Source: Cutibacterium equinum
GTDB lineage: Bacteria; Actinomycetota; Actinomycetes; Propionibacteriales; Propionibacteriaceae
DNA length: 64,000 bases
Assembly (NCBI RefSeq): GCF_028021195.1
Contig: NZ_CP115668.1
Location: 806,001 to 870,000 of the forward strand
Direction of reading: 5' to 3'
Shown here one piece after another: positions 53,692 to 61,750 of this stretch. The notes below the pieces were generated by a model. The model searched no databases. It was given only the letters and a program-made list of their open reading frames with translations, and was not told the DNA's origin. The translations under genes were made by a program, and so were the position numbers. Each line of letters begins with the position of its first letter. Position 1 is the stretch's first letter.

Positions 53692-54693
53692 ACAACACTG
53701 CATTCATCCACCACTGGTGATCGTGATCCGCTGACCGTCAGGACCGTCGACGATGCGATCACCCTGGCCCCCTATCTGCTGGGCTTCCACCCCAGCGACA
53801 GCTTGCTACTCATCGTCGCTGACGATGGCGCAACCTGCCAGGGGTTCGTCGCCCGGGTTGACCTCGACGACGTGGCATCGCCCCTCGGCATGGAGGCCTT
53901 CGCGTCTCGAATCGTCACGCTGGCAGGACACGGACGCACGGTCATCCTTGCCTTCACCGAGGATCAAGACCGGGGCATGGCCGTTCTGGCATCAGCCACC
54001 CAGGCGATGGCGGGCGTCAACATTGGTGAGGCCGCTTGGACCGACGGCCACTGCTGGCGCAGCCTCTACTGCAACGAACCACACTGTGCGCAGAATCACC
54101 CGTACACGCCCGCTCCGCAGATTGCTGCCGAGGCGGTGTATCGGGGGCTCACCGTCTTGCCGAGCCGCACCAACCTCGTTGATCAACTGTCGGGGCCCGG
54201 ACGCACATGCGACCCCGACACCCGTGGACTCCTCACCAATGCGCGACGACGACTCTCGCGCCGCAGTGACGCCGTCGTCGCCGCCAGATGCCGTGCCCTC
54301 GTGACGTCCGGTTCGCCGATCGACCACGCCGTCGTCGCTGAGATGGCCGTCGCTGTCCAGCGCCCAGAGGTGGCACGCACCGTGTGGATGGCCATGGAAC
54401 GCACGTCCGCGTCGAGATGGCTGACGATCTGGAGCCAAGCCGTCGGGATGATCCCTGACCGTATGGCCCCGGCCCCCTTGGCTCTCTGTGGGCTGGCCGG
54501 GTGGCTCAGCGGCGACGGGGCGGTGGCGTCAGTGTGTGCCAGCCGATGCCAGTTCATGACCGGGGCTGCAGACCTGCCCCAGGCCCTCACGGTCATCGTC
54601 GACTCCTTCGTGCCGCCCAATCTGTGGGAGATCATGGATCACGACCCCACAGTGATCGCCCACCCACTCCCGGAGGAGCAGGTGGGCGCATGA
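53689..54693 (+). CDS. DUF4192 domain-containing protein
   Basis: This is a 334-residue protein of the actinobacterial DUF4192 family, recognised by VRTVDDAITLAPYLLGFHPSDSLLLI near residue 18 and by the short WRSLYCNEPHC cysteine segment near 123. No catalytic motif is apparent, and function is unknown for the family. The start ATG 53689 is at the end of a sequence block also found before comEA; in-frame codons upstream to 53629 overlap the block. The shared promoter links it by inference to DNA uptake or DNA processing. Confidence 0.8.
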   Translation: MTTLHSSTTGDRDPLTVRTVDDAITLAPYLLGFHPSDSLLLIVADDGATCQGFVARVDLDDVASPLGMEAFASRIVTLAGHGRTVILAFTEDQDRGMAVLASATQAMAGVNIGEAAWTDGHCWRSLYCNEPHCAQNHPYTPAPQIAAEAVYRGLTVLPSRTNLVDQLSGPGRTCDPDTRGLLTNARRRLSRRSDAVVAARCRALVTSGSPIDHAVVAEMAVAVQRPEVARTVWMAMERTSASRWLTIWSQAVGMIPDRMAPAPLALCGLAGWLSGDGAVASVCASRCQFMTGAADLPQALTVIVDSFVPPNLWEIMDHDPTVIAHPLPEEQVGA

Positions 54694-54717
54694 GTCACAT
54701 GGCAGGGGCGAGGACGG

Positions 54718-55551
54718 TCAGACCTGCGCGCCGACGAGGTGACCGATGAGGTAGGTGATCGTCATCGAGCAGATGCCCACGATGATGTTGCGGGCTATCG
54801 GGCGGGCCTTGCCGCTGCCGCTGGCGAGGGCCGACCCCAGGCCAGTGAGGAACAGGCCGATGATCGTCGCGGCGATGGTCATGTAGACGCGGATGGTCGT
54901 GGGGGAACACACCATGGCGAGCAGAGGCACGAGGGCGCCGACGGTGAAGGCCGCCATCGAGGCGAACGCCGCGTGCCAGGGATTGGTGTACTCGTCGGGG
55001 TCGATACCCAGCTCAGCCTCGGCATGGGCGCGCAGCGGATCATGGTCGGTGAGCTCGCGGGCAACCTGACGGGCAGTCTTTTCGGACAGGCCCTTCCCGG
55101 CGTAGATTTCGGCGAGTTCCTCGAGCTCCTCATCAGGGAAGTCGCGCAGCTCGGCAGCCTCCTTGGCCATGACGGCCTTCTCGATGTCACGCTGGGAGCT
55201 CACCGAGACGTACTCGCCACCGGCCATGGACAAGGCCCCGGCGACCAGCCCCGCCAAGCCGGCGATGAGGAGGGAGGAACGATCAACCGTGGCGCCGGCG
55301 ACGCCCATGACGATGCCGGCCGTCGAGATGATGCCGTCATTGGCTCCGAGCACCGCGGCACGCAACCAGTTGAGTTTGGAGTTGAGGCTGCCCATGCCCT
55401 TGTCAGCCTCGTGGGGCTTGCGGGCCGGAGCGGGGGAGTCGGTCGAGGGGGTCGACGATTCCTGGATGGGGGCCAAGGCAGACATGGCAGGAACGCAGGG
55501 CGTCGTGGTCTCCTCGTCTGGCGTGTTCGTGCGGCGTGCCGTGGTACTCAT
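54718..55551 (-). CDS. VIT1/CCC1 family transporter
   Basis: This is a 277-residue membrane protein of the vacuolar iron/manganese transporter family. After a disordered N-terminus of about 60 residues (Thr/Pro/Ser-rich) comes the family signature NWLRAAVLGANDGIISTAG near residue 62, the GALSMAGGEYVSVSSQRDIE block near 105, a cytoplasmic helical segment (residues ~125-190), and three more hydrophobic helices. Substrates are Fe2+ or Mn2+ in known members. The start ATG 55551 has no strong ribosome-binding site. It is convergent with the DUF4192 gene and divergent from leuS. The same frame stays open far into the leuS antisense, which is not coding. Confidence 0.85.
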   Translation of the reverse strand: MSTTARRTNTPDEETTTPCVPAMSALAPIQESSTPSTDSPAPARKPHEADKGMGSLNSKLNWLRAAVLGANDGIISTAGIVMGVAGATVDRSSLLIAGLAGLVAGALSMAGGEYVSVSSQRDIEKAVMAKEAAELRDFPDEELEELAEIYAGKGLSEKTARQVARELTDHDPLRAHAEAELGIDPDEYTNPWHAAFASMAAFTVGALVPLLAMVCSPTTIRVYMTIAATIIGLFLTGLGSALASGSGKARPIARNIIVGICSMTITYLIGHLVGAQV

Positions 55552-55631
55552 GACATCAACTGTGCTCTTGCGCAACGACTGTTCACAAGCAAGGACAGGG
55601 AACCCTGACGGTGCATGTGGGCTGGTTTCGC

Positions 55632-55670
55632 TACACTGGCGCGTACGTGTCGCGGGTCCGCTGAGACCCG
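55632..55670 (+). promoter_or_regulatory. leuS promoter element and leader hairpin
   Basis: TACACT at 55632-55637 is a likely -10 box. The leader after it carries the hairpin CGGGTC (55653-55658)/GACCCG (55665-55670). No T-box and no leucine-rich leader peptide is seen. Confidence 0.4.
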
Positions 55671-55692
55671 TAGTGGATCCGAGAGGTGTGAC

Positions 55693-58173
55693 GTGAGCGA
55701 CGAGGTGCGCGAGACGACGGGCTACGACGCAGCCGCAGCCCAGGAGAAGTGGTCCCAGTACTGGCAGGACAACCGCACCTTCGCAGCCCTTGACGATGGC
55801 TCCAAGGAGCGCCGCTACGTCCTCGACATGTTCGCCTACCCCTCCGGTGACCTCCACATGGGTCACGCCGAGGCGTTCGCCATCGGTGATGTCCTCGCCC
55901 GCTACTGGCGCCTGCGCGGTTTCGACGTCCTGCACCCGGTCGGCTGGGACTCCTTCGGTCTGCCGGCCGAGAACGCCGCCATCAAGCACGGCACCCACCC
56001 CGCCGAGTGGACCTACCGCAACATCGACACCCAGGCCGCATCCTTCCAGCGCTACGCCGTCTCCTTCGACTGGTCGATGAGGTTGCACACCTCCGACGAG
56101 GAGTATTACCGCTGGACCCAGTGGCTGTTCAGCCGCTTCTTCGAGAAGGGGCTGGCCTATCGCAAGGACTCCTGGGCCAACTGGTGCCCCAATGACCAGA
56201 CGGTGCTCGCCAACGAGCAGGTCAAGGATGGCCGCTGCGAGCGCTGCGGCGCCGTCGTGACGAAGCGTCAGCTCAACCAGTGGTACTTCCGCATCACCGA
56301 CTACGCCCAGCGTCTGCTTGACGACATGGACCAGATCGAGGGCAAGTGGCCCGATCGAGTGCTGTCGATGCAGCGCAACTGGATTGGACGTTCCGAGGGC
56401 GCCTACGTCGACTTCACCATCGACGGCCGCCCCGAGCCGGTGCGGGTCTTCACCACTCGCCCCGACACCCTCTACGGGGCGACCTTCATGGTCGTCGCCC
56501 CCGATTCCGCCCTGGCCCAGGAGATCGTCTCCGACCAGGCCCGTCCCGACTTCGAGGCCTACCTCGACGAGGTCAAGAAGAAGTCCGAGATTGAGCGTCA
56601 GTCCACCGAGCACGAGAAGACCGGTGTGCCCCTGGGCGTCGAGGCCACCAATCCGGTCAACGGGGCCAAGATCCCGGTATGGGCCGGTGACTACGTGTTG
56701 GCCGACTACGGCACCGGTGCCGTCATGGCTGTGCCGGCTCACGACCAGCGCGATCTCGACTTCGCCCGCAGGTACGGCATCGACGTCATCCCGGTCATTG
56801 ACACTGGTGAGGCTGATCCGCGTGAATCCGGTATCGCCACCACAGGAGACGGCGCCTACCAGAACTCCGGATTCCTCGACGGCATCACCACCAAGGCCGA
56901 AGCCATCGAGAAGATGAGCGAGTTCCTCGGCGACAAGGGGATCGGCGAGGCAACGATCACCTACCGTCTGCGTGACTGGTTGCTCAGTCGTCAGCGTTTC
57001 TGGGGATGCCCCATCCCGATCATCCACTGTGAGTCCTGTGGCGACGTCGTGGTCCCTGACGACGAGCTGCCGGTCAAGCTGCCCGACCTGCGCGGTGCCG
57101 AACTGGCCCCCAAGGGCACCTCCCCGCTCGCCGGTGAGGAGGCCCGCGAGTGGCGCGAGGTGCCCTGCCCCAAGTGTGGCCAGGCTGCCCAACGCGACAC
57201 CGACACCATGGATACCTTCGTGGACTCGTCGTGGTACTTCCTGCGCTACTGCTCCCCGCACTTCGACCAAGGCCCCTTCGACACCGAGGCGGTGCGTCGA
57301 TGGATGCCGGTCGCCCAGTACATTGGCGGCGTCGAGCACGCCACCATGCACCTGCTGTACTCGCGGTTCTTCACCAAGGTGTTGCACGACCTCGGCATGG
57401 TCGACTTCACCGAGCCCTTCGAACGGCTCATGAACCAGGGGCAGGTCATCAACGAGGGCCGGGCGATGTCGAAGTCGCTGGGCAACGGTGTTGACCTGGG
57501 CAAGCAGATCGACCAGTTCGGCGTCGACGCGGTGCGCACCACCGTCATCTTCGCTGGCCCGCCGGACGAGGACATCGACTGGGCCGACGTCTCCCCGGCC
57601 TCGACCCTGAAGTTCCTGCAGCGGGCATGGCGGGTGGCCTCGGAGGTCACCAGCGACCCCGACGTTGACGTGACCAAGGGGGACGGCAACCTTCGTCGCG
57701 TGACCCATCGCAGTATCGCCGACATCACCGAGCTGTTGGAAAGCGGTCGCTACAACGTCGTCGTGGCGCGCATCATGGAGCTGGTCAACGCCACCCGCAA
57801 GGCCATCGACTCCGGTTGCGGCCCGGCCGACCCTGCGGTGCGCGAGGCCGTCACCTTCACCGCCCAGGCGCTGTCGCTGGTGGCCCCGTACCTGGCTGAG
57901 GAGATGTGGGAGATGCTTGGTCTGGCTCCTTCTGTCGCCAACTCCCAGTGGCCGACCGCCGACGAGAAGCTGCTGGTCGCCGAGGAGGTGACGATGGTCG
58001 TCCAGGTGACGGGTAAGGTCCGAGCGAAGATCCAGGTCAGCCCTGACATCACCGAGGAGCAAGCCCTTGAGGTGGCCCTGGCCGATCCCAACGTCCAGCG
58101 GTTCACTGAGGGCAAGGAGATCGTGAAGGTCATTGCCCGCCTACCGAGGATGATCTCCATCGTCGCGAAGTGA
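55693..58173 (+). CDS. leuS: Leucine--tRNA ligase
   Basis: This is a class I aminoacyl-tRNA synthetase of 826 residues. The HIGH motif is HMGH at residues 55-58 ([14 protein letters not shown]); the KMSKS loop reads AMSKSLGNG near 591. The CP1 editing domain ([17 protein letters not shown] near 255 and [12 protein letters not shown] near 353), the [16 protein letters not shown] block near 500, and the C-terminal tRNA-binding domain ending in [14 protein letters not shown] are present. CxxC pairs at ANWCPNDQ and RCERCG suggest a zinc site. The start is GTG 55693 with AGAGG upstream. Confidence 0.97.
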   Translation: MSDEVRETTGYDAAAAQEKWSQYWQDNRTFAALDDGSKERRYVLDMFAYPSGDLHMGHAEAFAIGDVLARYWRLRGFDVLHPVGWDSFGLPAENAAIKHGTHPAEWTYRNIDTQAASFQRYAVSFDWSMRLHTSDEEYYRWTQWLFSRFFEKGLAYRKDSWANWCPNDQTVLANEQVKDGRCERCGAVVTKRQLNQWYFRITDYAQRLLDDMDQIEGKWPDRVLSMQRNWIGRSEGAYVDFTIDGRPEPVRVFTTRPDTLYGATFMVVAPDSALAQEIVSDQARPDFEAYLDEVKKKSEIERQSTEHEKTGVPLGVEATNPVNGAKIPVWAGDYVLADYGTGAVMAVPAHDQRDLDFARRYGIDVIPVIDTGEADPRESGIATTGDGAYQNSGFLDGITTKAEAIEKMSEFLGDKGIGEATITYRLRDWLLSRQRFWGCPIPIIHCESCGDVVVPDDELPVKLPDLRGAELAPKGTSPLAGEEAREWREVPCPKCGQAAQRDTDTMDTFVDSSWYFLRYCSPHFDQGPFDTEAVRRWMPVAQYIGGVEHATMHLLYSRFFTKVLHDLGMVDFTEPFERLMNQGQVINEGRAMSKSLGNGVDLGKQIDQFGVDAVRTTVIFAGPPDEDIDWADVSPASTLKFLQRAWRVASEVTSDPDVDVTKGDGNLRRVTHRSIADITELLESGRYNVVVARIMELVNATRKAIDSGCGPADPAVREAVTFTAQALSLVAPYLAEEMWEMLGLAPSVANSQWPTADEKLLVAEEVTMVVQVTGKVRAKIQVSPDITEEQALEVALADPNVQRFTEGKEIVKVIARLPRMISIVAK

Positions 58174-58236
58174 CCCGCCCAGATCCTGGCGGTCATGCTT
58201 CCGCATGATCGTGGCGATAACGACCTGACATTGTGA

Positions 58237-58281
58237 CGACGCGGCGGCGAGCCTGTGGACAGCAGACTCGCCGCCGCGTCG
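58237..58281 (+). terminator. 15-bp perfect hairpin after leuS
   Basis: CGACGCGGCGGCGAG (58237-58251) and CTCGCCGCCGCGTCG (58267-58281), loop of 15 nt. It is a leuS terminator candidate, 64 nt after the stop. The loop carries TGTGGACAG, the reverse of a TTGTCCACA-like box, which can pair with the box at 58284-58292. Confidence 0.6.
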
Positions 58282-58282
58282 C

Positions 58283-58345
58283 GTTGTCCACAGAAGTAAA
58301 AAAGGTGGCGGATTTCGGGGTCCTGAGACGACAAATGTAGGTATG
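58283..58345 (+). promoter_or_regulatory. Conserved upstream block of comEA (copy B)
   Basis: GTTGTCCACAGA (58283-58294), 11 nt, TGGCGGATTTC (58306-58316), 10 nt, GACGACAA (58327-58334), one base, TGTAGGTATGA with ATG 58343 as start codon. This repeats the block before the DUF4192 gene 4.6 kb upstream with near-identical spacing. Confidence 0.75.
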
Positions 58346-59314
58346 AGCGACGAGTACCGAGAACGTCTTGAGGACCTCATGGCCCGCCTGCCTGCCCGGC
58401 AACTGGGGCCGCGACGTTCGGCCACCCCCGTGGCGCAGGAACCAGCGAGAGGGGCACCAGAGAGGCAGGAGCCGACCGAGGAGGAGTCCACGAGGCCGAG
58501 ACGACCAGTGACCCGGGCCCACGCCTCAGCCGTGGGTATCCTGCTCGTCCTCGTGCTGTCGGTGGTGGCCGTGGGATTGCTGAGGTCCAAACCCACCGAA
58601 GTGCCTGCCGGGGTGGCGGTCGTCTCGACGGTGCCAGAAGGTGCCAGTCTGCCGGGTACCTCCAGCAGCGACTCGCAGACCACTGGGGAGTCAGCCCCGG
58701 CCGCAGGCCCAGGAGTGAACGCGGCACCAGAAGTGAACACCGCCCCAGGAGGGAACGCGACGCCGGGCGGGAACACGGTGCAGGGAGCGAACCCTTCGCC
58801 AGCGCCGGGCCAGGTCGGTAGCGTTCAGGTGCACGTGGCGGGGAAGGTGAGACACCCGGGCGTCTACACGGTGCCAGCCGACGCCAGGGTGGTTGACGCC
58901 GTTGACGCGGCCGGAGGTATGGCCTCGGGAGCCCATCCGGGACACCTCAACCTTGCTGCCCCGATCTGCGATGGCTGCCAGATATGGATTCCCAGCCGTG
59001 GGGACGCCACTGTGACCCCTCCTGGCCAGACAGCCGATACCCAGACAGCTACTACGACGACACATCAAGGGGCCGGGCCGACCGATGCTGGTGAGTCGGG
59101 AAGTGGGTCGACGGCTGGCGGTGGCCCGATCAATCTCAATACGGCGAGCCAGGGCGAACTCGAGTCGATCGATGGGGTGGGGCCGGTCATGGCAGGCCGG
59201 ATCATGGCGTGGCGCCAGGAACACGGTCGGTTCACCTCGGTCGATCAACTGCGCGAGATCTCCGGGGTCGGCCCCAAGACCTTCGAGAAGATCAAACCCC
59301 ATGTCACGCTCTGA
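58343..59314 (+). CDS. comEA: Competence protein ComEA (DNA receptor)
   Basis: This is a membrane-anchored double-stranded DNA receptor for transformation. It has 323 residues: a cytoplasmic N-terminus of about 60 residues, one membrane helix (AVGILLVLVLSVVAVGLL), a Pro/Ala/Asn linker with degenerate repeats (GVNAAPEVNTAPGGNATPGG), an SLBB domain (VHVAGKVRHPGVYTVPADAR near 165), a second Thr-rich linker, and a C-terminal helix-hairpin-helix pair (NLNTASQGELESIDGVGPVMA, then ISGVGPKTFEKIKPH). The linkers are long for the family. comEC overlaps its 3' end by 14 nt. Confidence 0.94.
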   Translation: MSDEYRERLEDLMARLPARQLGPRRSATPVAQEPARGAPERQEPTEEESTRPRRPVTRAHASAVGILLVLVLSVVAVGLLRSKPTEVPAGVAVVSTVPEGASLPGTSSSDSQTTGESAPAAGPGVNAAPEVNTAPGGNATPGGNTVQGANPSPAPGQVGSVQVHVAGKVRHPGVYTVPADARVVDAVDAAGGMASGAHPGHLNLAAPICDGCQIWIPSRGDATVTPPGQTADTQTATTTTHQGAGPTDAGESGSGSTAGGGPINLNTASQGELESIDGVGPVMAGRIMAWRQEHGRFTSVDQLREISGVGPKTFEKIKPHVTL

Positions 59315-61637
59315 TCGTGCCCGTGAAAGGCAGGACGTCACACCGGATGTGCGCATGGTTCCGGTCGCCGCAGTGGCGTGTGTGGCAGCGGCACTGGGGA
59401 CCAGCGATCATCCCCGGCTCATCCTCGCCGCCGCTGCAGGATGCCTTGTCGCGACCATGATCGCAGCATGGCGCACGAAATGGCTGGTGGTCGTGGCGGC
59501 CCTCGTGGGTCTCAGCGTCCTGGCCACCTCCGGTATGCGCAACCACATCGTCCACGACATGGGCGTGGCGGAGCTGGCCGACGCAGGGGCCATGGCGACG
59601 CTGACAGGTCGGGTGACCGTGGAGCCACGGACCTTTGAGGGTGACGGGCCTGGCGGATCGACGGTCATGATCACGCTGGCCGTCAGTCGCGTCGCCACGG
59701 AGGATCGGGTCGTCAAGCAGGCGACCCAGGTCGTCGTCATGGCAACGGGGGCCAGGTCGGCACCAGCCAGCAAGCTCGCCGTGGGGGATCATGTCGAGGT
59801 CCGTGGCCTGCTGACCCCGCCACGGCCAGGACGGGCGGAATCGGCCGTGGTGAAGTTGCGTTCACCGCCCAAGGTCGTGGCCCGCCCCGGTCCGCTGGAC
59901 CGTGCCGTCAATCACTTTCGCGCCGGTCTGGTGACGGCGGTGGCGGGGTGTCCTGACGGTCAGCGAGCCATCGTGCCTTCCTTGGTTCTCGGGGACACCA
60001 CTGCAGTCTCCGACGACATGTCCGACGACTTCCGTGTCACCGCCTTGACTCACCTCATGGCCGTGTCGGGGGCCAATCTGGCTTCCACGACCGCCTTGGT
60101 GTGGTGGATCGGGGCGTGGTGCGGCATGAAGAGACGCGGGTTACGGGTGCTCTCGGTGATCGGTGTCGTCGGCTTCGTCGTGGTGTGTCGGGCTGAGGCC
60201 TCCGTCGTGCGAGCAGCCGCCATGGGAGCCGTGGCGATGGCGGCAACCGGGGTGTCCTTCGACCGGCGCGGGGGAGTGCGGACCCTGGCGGTCGCGGTGA
60301 CCGGCCTCATGCTCGTCGATCCGTGGCTGGTGCGCTCCGTGGGATTCTGGCTGTCGGCCTGCGCCACGGCAGGGATCTTGTGGTGGGCTCAACCCTGGGC
60401 GAGCGCGATGGCATGGGCGCCAACCTGGCTGGCAGCCGCCGTCACGGTGCCGTGGGCTGCCCAGCTCGCGACTCAACCCGTCGTCACCTGGATGGCAGGA
60501 TCTGTCTCCACCACCGGTCTCGTCGCCAACTTGGCAGCCGCCCCCTTCGTCCCACCCGCCTCAGCCCTGGGAATGACGGCCGCACTCGTGGCCCTCATCT
60601 GGCCACCCTTGGCGGTGCCACTGGGTCGCCTGGCCGGGTGGTGTGTACAGCCCATCATCTGGATCGCTCATCTGGGAGCCAAGGCGCCGGCTGGCCTGCT
60701 GACCTGGCCCGTCACGGGAACGGCCATCGCCGTGCTCGGCGGGCTCTGCCTGGGACTGGCCCTCATGACACCAACCGTCCTGGCAAGGCCATGGTTGACG
60801 ACGTTGGCTGGCCTTGTGATCCTCGCAGCCACCGTGGTCCGACCTCCCGTTGCCGGCTGGCCGGGAACCTGGCAGGTGGCGGTGTGCGACGTCGGGCCGG
60901 GGAGTGCTGCGCTGGTGCGTGCTGGCCCCCGTGCCGCAGTCGTCGTCGACACTGGTCCTGATCCGGGCAGACTGGGCCGCTGCCTCGACGATCTTGACGT
61001 CGACCAGGTGCCGATGGTGGTGCTCAGCCATGATCATCCCGATTCCGTTGGCGGGTTCGACGTGATCAGCGATCACGGGCCGACGACCACGGTTGTCGTC
61101 CCTGCGTTGTCGTCCGCCCAAGGGGTGGCCACGCCGGTGGGACAGACCGCAGCACGGCTGGGAGCACAGGTCATCGCGGCGCACTCGGGTCAGGTCATGA
61201 CGGTCGGCACGGCACGGCTTGAGCTGTTCGCGTCGCACCCCCTGGTTGATGCTGAGGCACCCCAGGGCGAGCCTGTCGGGGAGAACACCTCTCGTCTCAT
61301 CGTCAAGGTCACGGTCGAGGGACTACGAGTTCTGCTGGCCGGGGACGCCGAACCCGACGCGCAGCGCCATCTCCTGACCGGTCACGCCGACCTGTCAAGT
61401 GATGTCCTCGTCATTGCCCGGCGCGAATCGTCCCATGAGGATGGCGACTTCTGGGCTGCTACCGGCGCGAGCGTCGCGGTGATGTCGGCAGGCACGTCCA
61501 ACTCGTCGGGGCGGTCCTCGCACCAGGCAGCGTCCCTGGCCGCGACGATGGGGATGCAGGTGCACAGCACGGGCGAGGAAGGCACGGTATTGCTGGCGCG
61601 CCGTGGTGAGACGGTCCTGGTGCAGACCCGGTCATGA
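59301..61637 (+). CDS. comEC: ComEC/Rec2 DNA uptake channel with degenerate MBL domain
   Basis: This is a 778-residue polytopic protein that in transformable bacteria passes single-stranded DNA through the membrane. The soluble N-terminal region is followed by the Competence domain (LTHLMAVSGANLA near residue 250 and RAEASVVRAAAMGAVAM near 296) and a C-terminal metallo-beta-lactamase-like domain (VAVCDVGPGSAALVRAG near 527). That domain lacks the metal motifs: HxHxDH is HDHPDS near residue 576, and the PHHGS-type motif is ARRES near 704. The nuclease-like activity proposed for this domain is therefore probably lost. The start ATG 59301 overlaps comEA; further upstream in-frame codons lie inside comEA. 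Confidence 0.9.
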   Translation: MSRSDRARERQDVTPDVRMVPVAAVACVAAALGTSDHPRLILAAAAGCLVATMIAAWRTKWLVVVAALVGLSVLATSGMRNHIVHDMGVAELADAGAMATLTGRVTVEPRTFEGDGPGGSTVMITLAVSRVATEDRVVKQATQVVVMATGARSAPASKLAVGDHVEVRGLLTPPRPGRAESAVVKLRSPPKVVARPGPLDRAVNHFRAGLVTAVAGCPDGQRAIVPSLVLGDTTAVSDDMSDDFRVTALTHLMAVSGANLASTTALVWWIGAWCGMKRRGLRVLSVIGVVGFVVVCRAEASVVRAAAMGAVAMAATGVSFDRRGGVRTLAVAVTGLMLVDPWLVRSVGFWLSACATAGILWWAQPWASAMAWAPTWLAAAVTVPWAAQLATQPVVTWMAGSVSTTGLVANLAAAPFVPPASALGMTAALVALIWPPLAVPLGRLAGWCVQPIIWIAHLGAKAPAGLLTWPVTGTAIAVLGGLCLGLALMTPTVLARPWLTTLAGLVILAATVVRPPVAGWPGTWQVAVCDVGPGSAALVRAGPRAAVVVDTGPDPGRLGRCLDDLDVDQVPMVVLSHDHPDSVGGFDVISDHGPTTTVVVPALSSAQGVATPVGQTAARLGAQVIAAHSGQVMTVGTARLELFASHPLVDAEAPQGEPVGENTSRLIVKVTVEGLRVLLAGDAEPDAQRHLLTGHADLSSDVLVIARRESSHEDGDFWAATGASVAVMSAGTSNSSGRSSHQAASLAATMGMQVHSTGEEGTVLLARRGETVLVQTRS

Positions 61638-61750
61638 CCGATCCCGTGTTCTGTCTTGCCGGAAGATTCGTTGCTGTGGAGGTGTCGCTTGGGCGCGCTA
61701 ATCTGAGCGGTCGGTTCACCTGAGGTGTGCCCTCGTGGGAAGGAGAACAG

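Noticed and set aside
55646-55663. Leader peptide of leuS (GTG TCG CGG GTC CGC TGA)
   Set aside because: It has no leucine codons and no alternative hairpins of an attenuator.
54718-58062. Open minus-strand frame of more than 1100 codons
   Set aside because: Only the last 277 codons (VIT1/CCC1) are real; the rest is the antisense of leuS, kept open by high G+C codon bias.
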